Source: an uncultured Acidobacteriota bacterium
GTDB lineage: Bacteria; Acidobacteriota; UBA6911; RPQK01; JAJDTT01
Reading direction: 5' to 3'
Length of the DNA stretch: 35,786 bases
Assembly (NCBI GenBank): GCA_951812665.1
Contig: CATOST010000031.1
Span: forward strand, 1 to 35,786
Positions 1-8,360 of the stretch are shown here, piece after piece. The position numbers and the translations under genes were made by a program. The notes beneath the pieces were generated by a model. That model saw nothing but the letters and a program-made list of their open reading frames with translations, ran no database searches and had not been told where the DNA came from. How positions within the stretch are numbered: position 1 is the stretch's first letter; each line of letters opens with the position of its first letter.

Positions 1-698
1 CCTACCTGAAGCCGAGGGATCTGTCCCGGACGGGTCTTTCCGGAGAACACGAGCGCTATGACATCCGGACCCGAGCTCCCACCTCCCCGAATCTCCTTCA
101 GGAGACGTTGGCCGACCTGGAAGGTTTGCTGGATCGCGTCGACGCGGCCATCATCGAGGATCAGGTGGAAGAACCGGACTTGGGCGTCGTGACCGAAAAG
201 GTCCGCGACGGCTTGGCGGAACTGGCCCGTCGTCACCCTCGGGTCGTCTTCTGGGCCGACAGCCGGGCCCAGATCCACCGCTTCCGCCGGATGATCCTGA
301 AGCCGAACCAGTTCGAGGCGGTGCGGCGTTCCAACCCCGGACCCGGAGAGAAGGTCCCGGTCAAATCCATCCGGCGGATCCTGTCCCGGTTCCGGGCCCA
401 GGTCGGCGCTCCCATATGCGTGACCTTGGGTGATTCGGGAGCCCTGGTGACCGACCCGGAGATGGCGCGGGTGCCGGCCGTCCAAGTGGAGGGGCCGCTG
501 GACGTGACCGGCGCCGGTGACAGCTTCACCGCCGGCGCGGTGTTGGCGCTGTGCAGCGGGGCAAGCTTCCCTGAAGCTGCCCTGGTGGGCAACCTGGCGG
601 CTTCGGTCACGATCCGGCAACTATCGGTCACCGGCACGGCGACACGCCGTCAACTGTCCCGCCAGTTGGCGCTCTGGAAGGAACAGAATGAATTGTAG
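1..698 (+). CDS. PfkB-family carbohydrate kinase, 5' truncated by window edge
   Basis: The reading frame is open from base 3 to the TAG at 696-698, so only the C-terminal 230 or so residues are present and the start lies outside the window. PfkB (ribokinase-fold) enzymes phosphorylate sugars with ATP in the cytoplasm. The second PfkB signature is clear: DVTGAGDSFTAG, whose Asp is the catalytic base and whose GAGD forms the anion hole. It is followed by the usual ALxxGAS and NLAAS helix segments. Upstream, VDAAIIEDQ and a later LKPNQFEA resemble the heptose-7-phosphate kinase (HldE/RfaE) branch more than ribokinase. No cytidylyltransferase domain follows, so this is not a full HldE fusion. The substrate is unknown. 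It lies 97 bp upstream of a mutarotase-like lipoprotein and a sugar/nucleoside-type permease, which suggests sugar uptake and phosphorylation. The stop codon overlaps a palindromic repeat. Confidence 0.85.
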   Translation, partial: YLKPRDLSRTGLSGEHERYDIRTRAPTSPNLLQETLADLEGLLDRVDAAIIEDQVEEPDLGVVTEKVRDGLAELARRHPRVVFWADSRAQIHRFRRMILKPNQFEAVRRSNPGPGEKVPVKSIRRILSRFRAQVGAPICVTLGDSGALVTDPEMARVPAVQVEGPLDVTGAGDSFTAGAVLALCSGASFPEAALVGNLAASVTIRQLSVTGTATRRQLSRQLALWKEQNEL

Positions 699-720
699 GG
701 GCGGCCCTCGTGGCCGCCCT
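698..720. repeat. Short palindromic intergenic repeat, family A
   Basis: A perfect 8-bp inverted repeat, GGGCGGCC (699-706) with GGCCGCCC (712-719) around a CTCGT loop, is preceded by GTAGG. The TAG stop of the kinase gene is part of it. The same core (GTAGGGGCG-loop-GCCC) recurs at 21911-21990. It could form an RNA hairpin after the kinase, but no T-run follows, so it is called a repeat rather than a terminator. Confidence 0.6.
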
Positions 721-795
721 GTCCCGCTTCCCGCCGGGATGCAGCACCGGCCGGGTTCGGCGGCGATATCGGCTGCAGGCTGCTAGCAGGAGAGC

Positions 796-1965
796 ATGAC
801 CATGATCTTGAAATCTCTGGAATTTCTCGACCCTCTATGGCTGGGACTGGTCTTGGCATTTCTGACCGGACTCGCCAGTTGCACGCCTCCCCCCGAAAAA
901 CCGGCGCCCGCACCCCGCTTGCTGGTCCTGAAGAATGGACTCTCCCAGATCACGCTGGACCGCTGGGGCGGCGGCATCATCGACATCCACTTCCTGGACC
1001 ATCCGGTCAATCCCCTGAGCTGGCGAGCCACGGAGGACATCGAACCGCTGAGTCCGGACACACCGAACCTGCAGGGGCATTTCATCTGCTTCGATCGCTG
1101 GGGCGCCCCGTCTCCAGCCGAGGAGAGGATGGGGATGCCCTACCACGGCGAAGCGCCGCGGGTGGTCTGGGAACGGCTCGGCCCAGGCACAGATGAACCC
1201 TCGGACCACGGGCTCCGCATGGGGTGCACCCTTCCCCTGGCGGGGATGGAAGTGAAGCGGACGGTCCGGCTCCAGGAAAACGAGGCGTCCCTCACGGTGA
1301 CCGAAGAGGTCACCAATGTCCGGGCGGCGGGACGAGTCTACAACCTGGTGCAACATCCCAGCATCGCCCCTCCCTTCCTGGACGACACCACCATCGTGGA
1401 CTGCAACGCCTCTCATGGGTTGGTCCAGGAAGAACCGGTGCCCCAATCGACGGACGACGCCGACCACTGGCCCCGGATCTCGATCGGAGGGACGCCGGCG
1501 AACCTTCGTTTCTTTCGCAGCACCGAGGATGAGGCCTCGGGACACGACGTCACCGCGTTCATCTTCGATCCCGGAGTCGAGTACGGCTGGGTGACGGCAG
1601 CGACGCCTTCGGCCGGTCTTCTGGTGGGATATCTCTGGAAGATCTCCGAGTACCCGTGGCTCAACATGTGGCGTTACCGGCAGCAGGGAAAAGTGAGCGC
1701 TCGCGGGCTCGAATTCGGCACCACCGGGATCCACCAGCCGTTCCCCACCCTGCTCCAACTGGGCAAAGTGCTGGACCGAGGAGTCTACGAGTACCTGGAT
1801 GCAGGGGAGACGGACACCAGGAGCTACATCCTGTTTCTGGCGCAGATCCCGCACGATTTCCAGGGCGTAGAGTCCGCCGAATACGATGGCGCCCAACTCC
1901 GCATCCGGGAGCGTCGCGATGACCAACCCCGAAGCCTGACCGTCGAGGTGGGGGCTCTGCCCTGA
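796..1965 (+). CDS. Lipoprotein with galactose-mutarotase-like fold (putative)
   Basis: This is a 389-residue protein with a lipoprotein signal: a hydrophobic stretch (residues 14-26) ends in LASC with Cys29, followed by a Pro-rich linker, so it is probably anchored in the periplasmic face of a membrane. The ATG at 796 follows CAGGAG; a second in-frame ATG at 802 is a possible alternative. The body (about 40-380) looks like the beta-sandwich seen in aldose-1-epimerase-like proteins: an N-terminal NGLSQITLDRWGG strand, LTVTEEVTN, then YNLVQHPSIAPPF with a His in the region where mutarotases carry catalytic residues, and later GYLWKISEYPWLNMWRY. Related unassigned proteins are common in Planctomycetes and Acidobacteria. 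No specific enzyme activity can be assigned. The context (kinase before, permease 45 bp after) supports a role in sugar handling before uptake. The fold assignment is from pattern only. Confidence 0.7.
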   Translation: MTMILKSLEFLDPLWLGLVLAFLTGLASCTPPPEKPAPAPRLLVLKNGLSQITLDRWGGGIIDIHFLDHPVNPLSWRATEDIEPLSPDTPNLQGHFICFDRWGAPSPAEERMGMPYHGEAPRVVWERLGPGTDEPSDHGLRMGCTLPLAGMEVKRTVRLQENEASLTVTEEVTNVRAAGRVYNLVQHPSIAPPFLDDTTIVDCNASHGLVQEEPVPQSTDDADHWPRISIGGTPANLRFFRSTEDEASGHDVTAFIFDPGVEYGWVTAATPSAGLLVGYLWKISEYPWLNMWRYRQQGKVSARGLEFGTTGIHQPFPTLLQLGKVLDRGVYEYLDAGETDTRSYILFLAQIPHDFQGVESAEYDGAQLRIRERRDDQPRSLTVEVGALP

Positions 1966-2010
1966 CCGTCCATGGCCTGATCGACTGACTCGGAAGAAGG
2001 AGAGGAATCA

Positions 2011-3279
2011 ATGAAAAGGATGTTCGGCCATCCCCGGCTCAGCCTGATGATGTTCCTGCAGTACGCCATCTGGGGGGCCTGGGCTCCGGCCCTGGCCGGG
2101 TACCTGGAAGCTCAACTGGGGTTCTCGGGATGGGGGTTGGGGCTGATCTACGCTGCTTTTCCTTTGGCCAACCTGGTGGCTCCCTTCACCGGAGGCCAAG
2201 TGGCGGACCGCTGGCTTCCGACCCAGGTGGCGTTGGCCATCTTTCATCTGCTGGGAGCGGGATTTCTGCTCTGGATGGCCTACACCGAGACCCTGAGCGG
2301 CATGTTGATCCTGATGCTCCTGTACTGCCTGGTCTTCGCGCCCACCCTGGCCCTGACCAATGCCCTGGCCTTTCAGCATCTGGCCGACGGACAGCGGGAC
2401 TTCGGCCCCATCCGGGTCTGGGGCACATTGGGTTGGATCGGCGCCAACTGGGCTCTGACCGGGATGCGGGTCCAGTTCGACACCGAGTCGGCCGGCTATA
2501 TCGACACCTTCGTCCTGGCAGCCGGTTTTTCCCTGATCCTGGGCCTCTTCTCGCTGGCGCTTCCCCACACGCCGCCGTCCCGGGAGGCTCCGGACCCCCT
2601 GGCCTTCAGGAAATCGTTCGGGCTGCTCAAGGATCGGAACTACCTCAGCTTTTTCATCATCGCTTTCGTGGTGGCCACCGAGCTCCAGCTCTACTACATC
2701 CTCACCTTTCCCTACCTTCAGACCATCGGTCCCGCGGTGGGCATCACCTCGGAGAATTTGCCTGCCTGGATGACCATCGGACAGATCGCCGAGATCTTCA
2801 CCATGGCGTTGATCCTTCCCTACGCCCTCTCCCGCTGGGGCGTGCGGGTCTCCATGCTGGTGGGCATCCTGGCCTGGCCCGTCCGGTATGTCATCTTCGC
2901 GGCCGCCTGGCCGCTGTACGAGAGCGCTCCGGTGCTGGTCTGGGTCGTCGTGGGCTCCCTGAGCCTGCACGGATTCTGCTACGTCTTCTTCTTCGTGGTG
3001 GCGTTCATCTACACGGACATGGTGGCGCCGGCCGACATCCGCGCTTCCGCCCAGTCGCTGATCAACGTGGCGGTCCTGGGCATCGGACTGTTCATCGGGA
3101 GCCTGTTCTCGGGCTGGCTCAAGGAGGTGGCCACGGTGGGTGAAACGACTCGTTACGACGTCGTCTTCGCCGTCCCCGCAGTCATTACGGCCCTCTGCGC
3201 GCTCGTTTTCTGGCGAGTCTTCCGGGAGCCGGGGACGGGTCCCGGATCGGACGCCCAGTCGGGAAGACTCGCTGCCTGA
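2011..3279 (+). CDS. MFS permease, nucleoside:H+ symporter (NupG/XapB) type
   Basis: The 422-residue polytopic membrane protein has about 12 hydrophobic helices in two halves separated by a charged loop near residues 190-210. It starts with LMMFLQYAIWGAWAPALAGYL, as NupG-family proteins do. The conserved second-half stretch DIRASAQSLI followed by GIGLFIGSLFSGW closely matches the NupG/XapB signature. Proteins of this family take up nucleosides, and possibly other ribosides or sugars, with protons across the inner membrane. The start has a good ribosome site (GGAG eight bases upstream). It is the third gene in a likely operon with a PfkB kinase and a mutarotase-like lipoprotein, so nucleoside- or sugar-like substrates fit; the exact substrate is inference. 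The gene ends facing the convergent sodium symporter across a palindromic repeat. Confidence 0.85.
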   Translation: MKRMFGHPRLSLMMFLQYAIWGAWAPALAGYLEAQLGFSGWGLGLIYAAFPLANLVAPFTGGQVADRWLPTQVALAIFHLLGAGFLLWMAYTETLSGMLILMLLYCLVFAPTLALTNALAFQHLADGQRDFGPIRVWGTLGWIGANWALTGMRVQFDTESAGYIDTFVLAAGFSLILGLFSLALPHTPPSREAPDPLAFRKSFGLLKDRNYLSFFIIAFVVATELQLYYILTFPYLQTIGPAVGITSENLPAWMTIGQIAEIFTMALILPYALSRWGVRVSMLVGILAWPVRYVIFAAAWPLYESAPVLVWVVVGSLSLHGFCYVFFFVVAFIYTDMVAPADIRASAQSLINVAVLGIGLFIGSLFSGWLKEVATVGETTRYDVVFAVPAVITALCALVFWRVFREPGTGPGSDAQSGRLAA

Positions 3280-3290
3280 GTCGGAGAATG

Positions 3291-3380
3291 GATTGGAGCG
3301 GCGGTTTCCAGCCGCCGAACTCCGAAATCCCGTCCATGAGCCCACCGGGGAAGGAATGGGCGATTGGAAATCGCCCCTCC
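3291..3380. repeat. Pair of palindromic repeats between convergent genes, family B
   Basis: Two hairpins lie between the convergent permease and symporter genes. The first is CGGCGG (3299-3304) with CCGCCG (3312-3317) around TTTCCAG. The second is a perfect GGGCGAT (3358-3364) with ATCGCCC (3370-3376) around TGGAA. The outer borders match in inverted orientation: GATTGGAGCGGCGGTTTCCAG on one side, and on the opposite strand GGAGGGGCGATTTCCAATCG. This gives a repeat-spacer-inverted-repeat unit of about 90 bp, typical of REP/BIME-like elements. It may also limit read-through from both sides. Confidence 0.6.
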
Positions 3381-3387
3381 AGGCAGC

Positions 3388-5343
3388 CTACCCGCCGATC
3401 CCGGCCAGCGTTACGGTGAGCCAGATCAGGCCTCCGACGGCCACCCAGGCCAGTCCGAATCCGACCAGCCCCACCACGCCCGGACGGGGAATCTCCAGTC
3501 CGCCCGCCGAGAACAGTTTTTCGGTCTCGGCCGGCAAGGGGTTCTCCGGGAGGGTGCAAGGCTCGTCGATTTTTTCGCCCTTCCGGACCGGGGTGTGGAT
3601 GAGACGGAAGAAATGGTCCAGCTTGGCCCGGGCGACGGGCCGGGTCAGAAAGCTGGTGACCAGACCGGCCGCCGCGCCGAATGAGAGATAGACGAGAATC
3701 TGATAGGGAAGACGGGTCCGGTAGGCGGCTTCGCCTCCCGCCCCCTGGACCACCTGCATGATTCCGGGAACCTGCTCGTAGAGCCAGCCCCGAACCAGGC
3801 CGGGAAGATAGTCGATGTTGAGTTGGAAGAACTGGGAGTTCCCCAGGGCGGCGATGGTCTCGAACGGATTGTGCGTCTGGGTCAGGTACCAGGCCACGGC
3901 CGTGGCGATGGTGGAGGCCCAGACGGCCTTGGCCGTGTAACCCCTCCAGGTGATCCCGAACCAGAAGGCCAGGCCCATGAAGGTGGGGATGGGCTGGATG
4001 TAACGCGTCAGGACCTGAATCACGTTGTCGAACTGAGTCAGCATCAGCAGGGCCAGGCAAACGATCCCCAGGCCGGTCAGGCGCCCGACCCAAAGATAGT
4101 GACGGTCACTGCCGCGGGGACGGATAAAGCGTTTGTATATGTTCTCGGTGAAGAGCCCGGACCCCACCACCATCTGGGCATCGCAGGTGCTCATCACCGC
4201 CGCCAGCAGTGAAGCCATAAGGAGTCCCACCAGGCCGACCGATATGGTGGGAAGAATGTCGTGGGCGGCCCGTCCGAAGACCTGGTTGGCGAAGGCGGCC
4301 AGCGCACCGGGGTCGGCCTGAACCCGCTGGATCTCGGCGGCCGACAGGTACCCGTTCTCCGGCGTCAGGTAGATGATGATGCAGGCCAGCCCGGTGAAGG
4401 TCCAGGCGATGGTGCAGAACCGCTTGATGAAGTTGCCGACGGTGAAGCCGAACCGTCCCTCGAACTCGGTGCGTCCGGCCCCGCAGACCCCCATGATGTG
4501 GGGCTGGACCACGATTCCGATGAGCCCGGTGAGAGAGAGCATCACCACATAGAAGAGAGTGATGGGCTCCTGCCCCATCAGGCTGCTGACTTGCTCCGTG
4601 ACCGTGAGGCTCAACAGCTCGGAGCCGCTCCGTCCCGGAACGCCCTGGTGCAGCGCCGCGAATCCGCTGGAGGTTCCGGCCACCCGGGCCGCGGCGTTAA
4701 ACGCGAAGGGGAGGAGCAGGAAGGAGAAGACGATGGTCAGGACGCCCTGGATGAAATCGGTGATGATGGCGGCGCCCAGACCTCCGGCCATCCCGTAGAG
4801 GACGAAGAGCACCGTCATCCCGGCGACGGCATATTCCATTGGGAAATAAGGCTTTCCCGTTGCCGGGTCGATGCCTCCCGCAAGTCCTTCGATCATCTCC
4901 CCGCTGCCGTAGAGGGCGCCCGCCATGAAGACCACGGACATGACGATCCCCAGGCACGAATAGAGCGTGGCGGTGGATGAATCGTAACGGGCCTGGAAGA
5001 AGTCGCTGGTGGTCAGAGCCCGCATGCGGCGAAAGACGGGAGCGATGATCCAGTAGAAGGGTGTGGCCCAGAGCCATAGAAACTGGTACCAGATTCCGGC
5101 CAGACCGTAGCGGAAGGACCCGGCGGCGACGCTGAGGGCCTGCTCGCTGCTGGTTCCGACTCCGAAGGCGAAGAACATCATGAAGACCTTGCCGAAGCGG
5201 CGTCCCCCCATGAAGAAGTCGGTGAGGTCCCGCACCTTCCGGTAGGACCAGAAACCGATGAAGGAGACCGCCAGCAGGTAGAAGATCAGGACGATCCAGT
5301 CCACCCAATGGAGCCCCAGCCAGACGGATTGAGCCAGAATCAT
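3388..5343 (-). CDS. Sodium:solute symporter (SSS family)
   Basis: A 651-residue inner-membrane protein with about 14 transmembrane helices. Family marks include WIVLIFYLLAVSFIGFW at the N-terminus, the TDFFMGGRRFG loop after helix 1, and the CDAQMVVGSGLFTENIYKRF segment where SSS proteins have their conserved helix and cytoplasmic loop. SSS carriers use the sodium gradient to import sugars, sugar acids, sialic acid, amino acids or vitamins. The sequence does not settle the substrate. The ATG at 5343 is preferred over an upstream GTG at 5385, because GGGAAGGGAAG precedes it at correct spacing and the resulting MILAQSVW start fits the family. The long C-terminal tail with an extra membrane segment near residues 625-648 is common in Planctomycete and Acidobacterial members. 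It lies downstream of pyruvate kinase on the same strand (59 bp apart). Confidence 0.88.
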   Translation of the reverse strand: MILAQSVWLGLHWVDWIVLIFYLLAVSFIGFWSYRKVRDLTDFFMGGRRFGKVFMMFFAFGVGTSSEQALSVAAGSFRYGLAGIWYQFLWLWATPFYWIIAPVFRRMRALTTSDFFQARYDSSTATLYSCLGIVMSVVFMAGALYGSGEMIEGLAGGIDPATGKPYFPMEYAVAGMTVLFVLYGMAGGLGAAIITDFIQGVLTIVFSFLLLPFAFNAAARVAGTSSGFAALHQGVPGRSGSELLSLTVTEQVSSLMGQEPITLFYVVMLSLTGLIGIVVQPHIMGVCGAGRTEFEGRFGFTVGNFIKRFCTIAWTFTGLACIIIYLTPENGYLSAAEIQRVQADPGALAAFANQVFGRAAHDILPTISVGLVGLLMASLLAAVMSTCDAQMVVGSGLFTENIYKRFIRPRGSDRHYLWVGRLTGLGIVCLALLMLTQFDNVIQVLTRYIQPIPTFMGLAFWFGITWRGYTAKAVWASTIATAVAWYLTQTHNPFETIAALGNSQFFQLNIDYLPGLVRGWLYEQVPGIMQVVQGAGGEAAYRTRLPYQILVYLSFGAAAGLVTSFLTRPVARAKLDHFFRLIHTPVRKGEKIDEPCTLPENPLPAETEKLFSAGGLEIPRPGVVGLVGFGLAWVAVGGLIWLTVTLAGIGG

Positions 5344-5402
5344 GTGCTTCCCTTCCCCTCGGTCCTCGGGAAGACGGACACGCACATCCTCTCAGATAAT
5401 GG

Positions 5403-6842
5403 TCAGATAGTCAGGACCCGGAGCAGATCGGTTCCACCGGAAAGGCCGATGGGGACGCCGGCCACCAGCACCACCAGGGCCCCTTTCTTGAGACCGGCGC
5501 GGCGCACGGCTTCCTCCCGAGCCCGGTCGAAGAAGTCGTCGGTCTGCTCCAGGCTTCGGGTGGTCACCGGCTGGACTCCCCAGGTAACGGTCAAGGATCG
5601 GCGCGTCCGCTCGTTGTGGACCAGAGCCAGGACAGGCGTCTGGGGCCGGTACTTGGAGACCCGTTTCGCGGTGCCCCCCGATTCGGTGAATGCCACGATC
5701 AGGGAGGCGCCCAGTTGATGGGCCGTCTGGCAGGCATTGTAGGAGATGGCGTCGTCGGTCAGGGGCTCCAGATGGTCTCGCTTGTCCACCAGCATGGCAT
5801 CGTAGGGAAGGGCTTTTTCGGCCTCCATCGACACTTCCGCCATGACCCGGACCGCTTCCAGGGGATACCGCCCAATGGAAGTCTCGCCTGAGAGCATGAC
5901 GGCGTCGGTGCCGTCGAACACGGCGTTGGCCACGTCCGCCACCTCGGCCCGCGTCGGAACCGGCAGGGAAATCATGGACTCGAGCATCTGCGTGGCCGTG
6001 ATCACCGGTTTTCCCAGCTCGTTGCAGAGGCCGATGAGCTCCTTCTGAACGATGGGAACCCGGGCCAGCCGAATCTCCGTTCCCAGGTCACCCCGGGCCA
6101 CGATGATGCCGTCGCTCACGTCGATGATGGACGCCTGATTGGTGACGGCCCGGGAACGTTCGACCTTCGAATAAATTCCTCCGGCGAACCCCATTGCCCA
6201 CAGGATCTCGCGGGCTTTCAACACGTCATCGGATGTGGTCACTGTGGAGAGTGCGACGAAGTCCGCCTGCTGCCGAGCGGCAAATCCCATCGCGGCCGTT
6301 GCTTTTTCGTCGGGAAAAGGCTGGGAGGGTTCGACGCCCGGAGTCGTGACTCCCCGACCCGGAGTGATTCGACCCGCGGTGAGAGCCTCGCAGAGAACGT
6401 CCTTGCCCTGAATCTCCCGGATCTCCAGGGTAATCATTCCGTCGTTCAGAAGGACCCGGTTTCCGGCCCGGGAGTCCCGGTGGATTCCCGCAGGTTTCAC
6501 CGGCACCACGAGATCTTCCTCGCCCGTCCCGCTCTGCCGGCTGGTGAGCGTGACCCGTCGACCCACTTCGAAGGAGAGTGATCCCGACGGAATATCACCC
6601 GTCCGGTACTTGGGGCCGGGCACGTCCACCATGATCCCCACGGGTTGTTTCAGTTCCTCGGCGATGGCGCGAACGTGGCCGAACGCCGTTACGTGGTCCT
6701 CCAGGGTCCCGTGGGCCATGTTGAGGCGGGCGACGTTCATGCCGGCCTCGACCATTTGCCGAATGCTGGAACGGGATTGCACCGACGGGCCCAGAGTGCA
6801 GACGATCTTGGTTCGGGGCCGGCTCCTGCTGGAGAACATCAT
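5403..6842 (-). CDS. pyk: Pyruvate kinase, variant active-site loops
   Basis: A 479-residue cytoplasmic enzyme that makes pyruvate and ATP from phosphoenolpyruvate and ADP. The length fits the family when the ATG at 6842 is used (MMFSSRSRPRTKIVCTLGPS); the longer frame back to 6971 adds 43 atypical residues. Catalytic elements are present: R39 and N41 in RLNMAHG, D73, K226 and E228 in YSKVE, the ARGDLG loop with D252, TATQMLESM with T283, and the AVMLSGETSIGRYP helix. The B domain spans about 81-170 and the C-terminal allosteric-type domain about 350-479. Oddities: the usual NFSHG is NMAHG (Ser to Ala), LDTKGPEIRTG is VDVPGPKYRTG (Thr to Val, Lys to Pro, Glu to Lys), and the LSEKD motif is replaced by PFPDEK. 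The Glu-to-Lys change is the one reported for K+-independent pyruvate kinases. It overlaps nothing and is divergent from the sulfatase. Confidence 0.9.
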   Translation of the reverse strand: MMFSSRSRPRTKIVCTLGPSVQSRSSIRQMVEAGMNVARLNMAHGTLEDHVTAFGHVRAIAEELKQPVGIMVDVPGPKYRTGDIPSGSLSFEVGRRVTLTSRQSGTGEEDLVVPVKPAGIHRDSRAGNRVLLNDGMITLEIREIQGKDVLCEALTAGRITPGRGVTTPGVEPSQPFPDEKATAAMGFAARQQADFVALSTVTTSDDVLKAREILWAMGFAGGIYSKVERSRAVTNQASIIDVSDGIIVARGDLGTEIRLARVPIVQKELIGLCNELGKPVITATQMLESMISLPVPTRAEVADVANAVFDGTDAVMLSGETSIGRYPLEAVRVMAEVSMEAEKALPYDAMLVDKRDHLEPLTDDAISYNACQTAHQLGASLIVAFTESGGTAKRVSKYRPQTPVLALVHNERTRRSLTVTWGVQPVTTRSLEQTDDFFDRAREEAVRRAGLKKGALVVLVAGVPIGLSGGTDLLRVLTI

Positions 6843-6970
6843 ATGGGGGTTGGACCGTGTCTGGGAGCCCTGTGGAGTCCAGCTTACTACGGGAGGCTGA
6901 AATAAGACCAGATCGAATCCCTCCCAGGACCGTGGACCCCGTCGAATTATTCGACTATTCTCACAATTCA

Positions 6971-8290
6971 TTGAAAATTCATGGTCCGGCCCTGCTGTTC
7001 ATCTTCCTGCTGGCGGCCACTGCTTCCTGCGAGCAGCGCCGGGAAGTCCCTGCGAAACCAGAGCAACCCAACATCCTCCTGATCCTGGCCGACGACGTGG
7101 GACGCGAGGTGCTCGGCAGCTACGGCGGCACCTCCTACCCCACTCCCAACCTGGACCGGTTGGCCCGGACCGGGCTGCGCTTCGAGCACGCCTACAGCAT
7201 GCCCGTCTGCCACCCCTCCCGAATCTGCCTCATGACCGGGCGCTACCCTTTCAGGATGGGGCATCCGGTCTGGGGAACCTTTCCGGAAAGGTGGGAGGAG
7301 AGGACCCTGCCCCAGGTCCTGAAGCGAGCCGGATACGCCACTGCCATCGCCGGCAAGTGGCAGCTCACGCTCCTCCGGGAAGATCCCGAGCATCCGTTTC
7401 GACTGGGTTTCGACCAATATTGCCTCTTTGGCTGGCACGAAGGTCCCCGTTACTATCAACCCCTCATTTGGGAAAACGGCCGGATTCGATCCGATGTCCG
7501 GGAGCAGTACGGTCCCGACGTCTATGTCCGGTTCCTGACGGAATTCATGGAACGGCACCAGGCGGGTCCCTTCTTCGCCTTCTATTCCATGGCGCTCTGC
7601 CACGACGTCACCGATGACCTGAAAGCACCGGTCCCCTTCGGTCCTCGCGGACGATATGACAGCTATCGGGAAATGGTGGAGGCTATGGACCAGCGAGTCG
7701 GTCGATTGGTGAGGGCTCTGGATCGCCTCGGATTGAGGGAAAAGACACTGATCTTCTTTACCACCGACAACGGGACGCCCAAGAGGTCCATCATCACGGC
7801 CGAGGGGGGGAAACTCGTCCGGGAACCGGTATCGAGCCAAATGGGAGAGCGCACCATCCCGGGAGGCAAGGGGGACCTCACCGACGCCGGCACCCGCGTC
7901 CCCACGATCGCGAACTGGAAGGGAACTCTGCCGCAGGGTCAATCGACCGATGCCATGCTGGATCTCAGCGACCTGCTACCCACGCTGGCGGAGCTGGGGG
8001 GCACCGAGGTCCCTCCGGGAGAGACCCTGGACGGGACCAGCCTCGCGGCACTGTTGAGAGGAGAACCGGGCCCGGGACGGGATTGGGTTTTTGCGGAACA
8101 CCGGGGCCGCAGTTGGGTTCGGACCCGGGATTGGAAGTTGTACCGGGACGGCCGCTTTTTCCAGATGACGGCCGATCCCGACGAGACACGACCCGTCCCC
8201 GAGGAGGAGAAGACTCCCGTCCACGGACGCCTGCAAACCGTCCTGGACCGCCTCTTCGAGAATCGTCCGCCGGGCGCCGGCCACAACTGA
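6971..8290 (+). CDS. Lipoprotein sulfatase (arylsulfatase, formylglycine type)
   Basis: This extracytoplasmic type I sulfatase of 439 residues hydrolyses sulfate esters, most often on polysaccharides or glycans in such genomes. The FGly site is clear: C80-H-P82-S-R84 followed by ICLMTGR, in which the Cys is converted to formylglycine by a maturase that is not in this window. The metal site begins with LILADDVG (D41, D42), and FFTTDNG supplies the later Asp/Asn. GKW near residue 130 and KGDLTDAGTRVP further on match family positions. The start is uncertain: the frame is open from a GTG at 6857, but a TTG at 6971 gives an ideal lipoprotein signal (MKIHGPALLF with Cys20 in ATASC), so it is chosen even though no clear ribosome site precedes it. 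The protein is a little shorter than average. The substrate is unknown. Confidence 0.87.
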   Translation: MKIHGPALLFIFLLAATASCEQRREVPAKPEQPNILLILADDVGREVLGSYGGTSYPTPNLDRLARTGLRFEHAYSMPVCHPSRICLMTGRYPFRMGHPVWGTFPERWEERTLPQVLKRAGYATAIAGKWQLTLLREDPEHPFRLGFDQYCLFGWHEGPRYYQPLIWENGRIRSDVREQYGPDVYVRFLTEFMERHQAGPFFAFYSMALCHDVTDDLKAPVPFGPRGRYDSYREMVEAMDQRVGRLVRALDRLGLREKTLIFFTTDNGTPKRSIITAEGGKLVREPVSSQMGERTIPGGKGDLTDAGTRVPTIANWKGTLPQGQSTDAMLDLSDLLPTLAELGGTEVPPGETLDGTSLAALLRGEPGPGRDWVFAEHRGRSWVRTRDWKLYRDGRFFQMTADPDETRPVPEEEKTPVHGRLQTVLDRLFENRPPGAGHN

Positions 8291-8360
8291 TTTGGCGTTC
8301 CCGTGGACCGCGGGGCCTCGTTCGGACAAGGATCCGGGGCGGAGCGCGGCCGCGCAGATC

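Noticed and set aside
2008..3345. Long minus-strand open frame opposite the permease gene
   Set aside because: Composition is Gln-, Gly- and Asp-rich with no family features; it is the antisense shadow of the MFS gene, caused by high G+C codon use.
6843..6971. Upstream extension of the pyruvate kinase frame
   Set aside because: It adds 43 residues not seen in the family and runs into the sulfatase start region.
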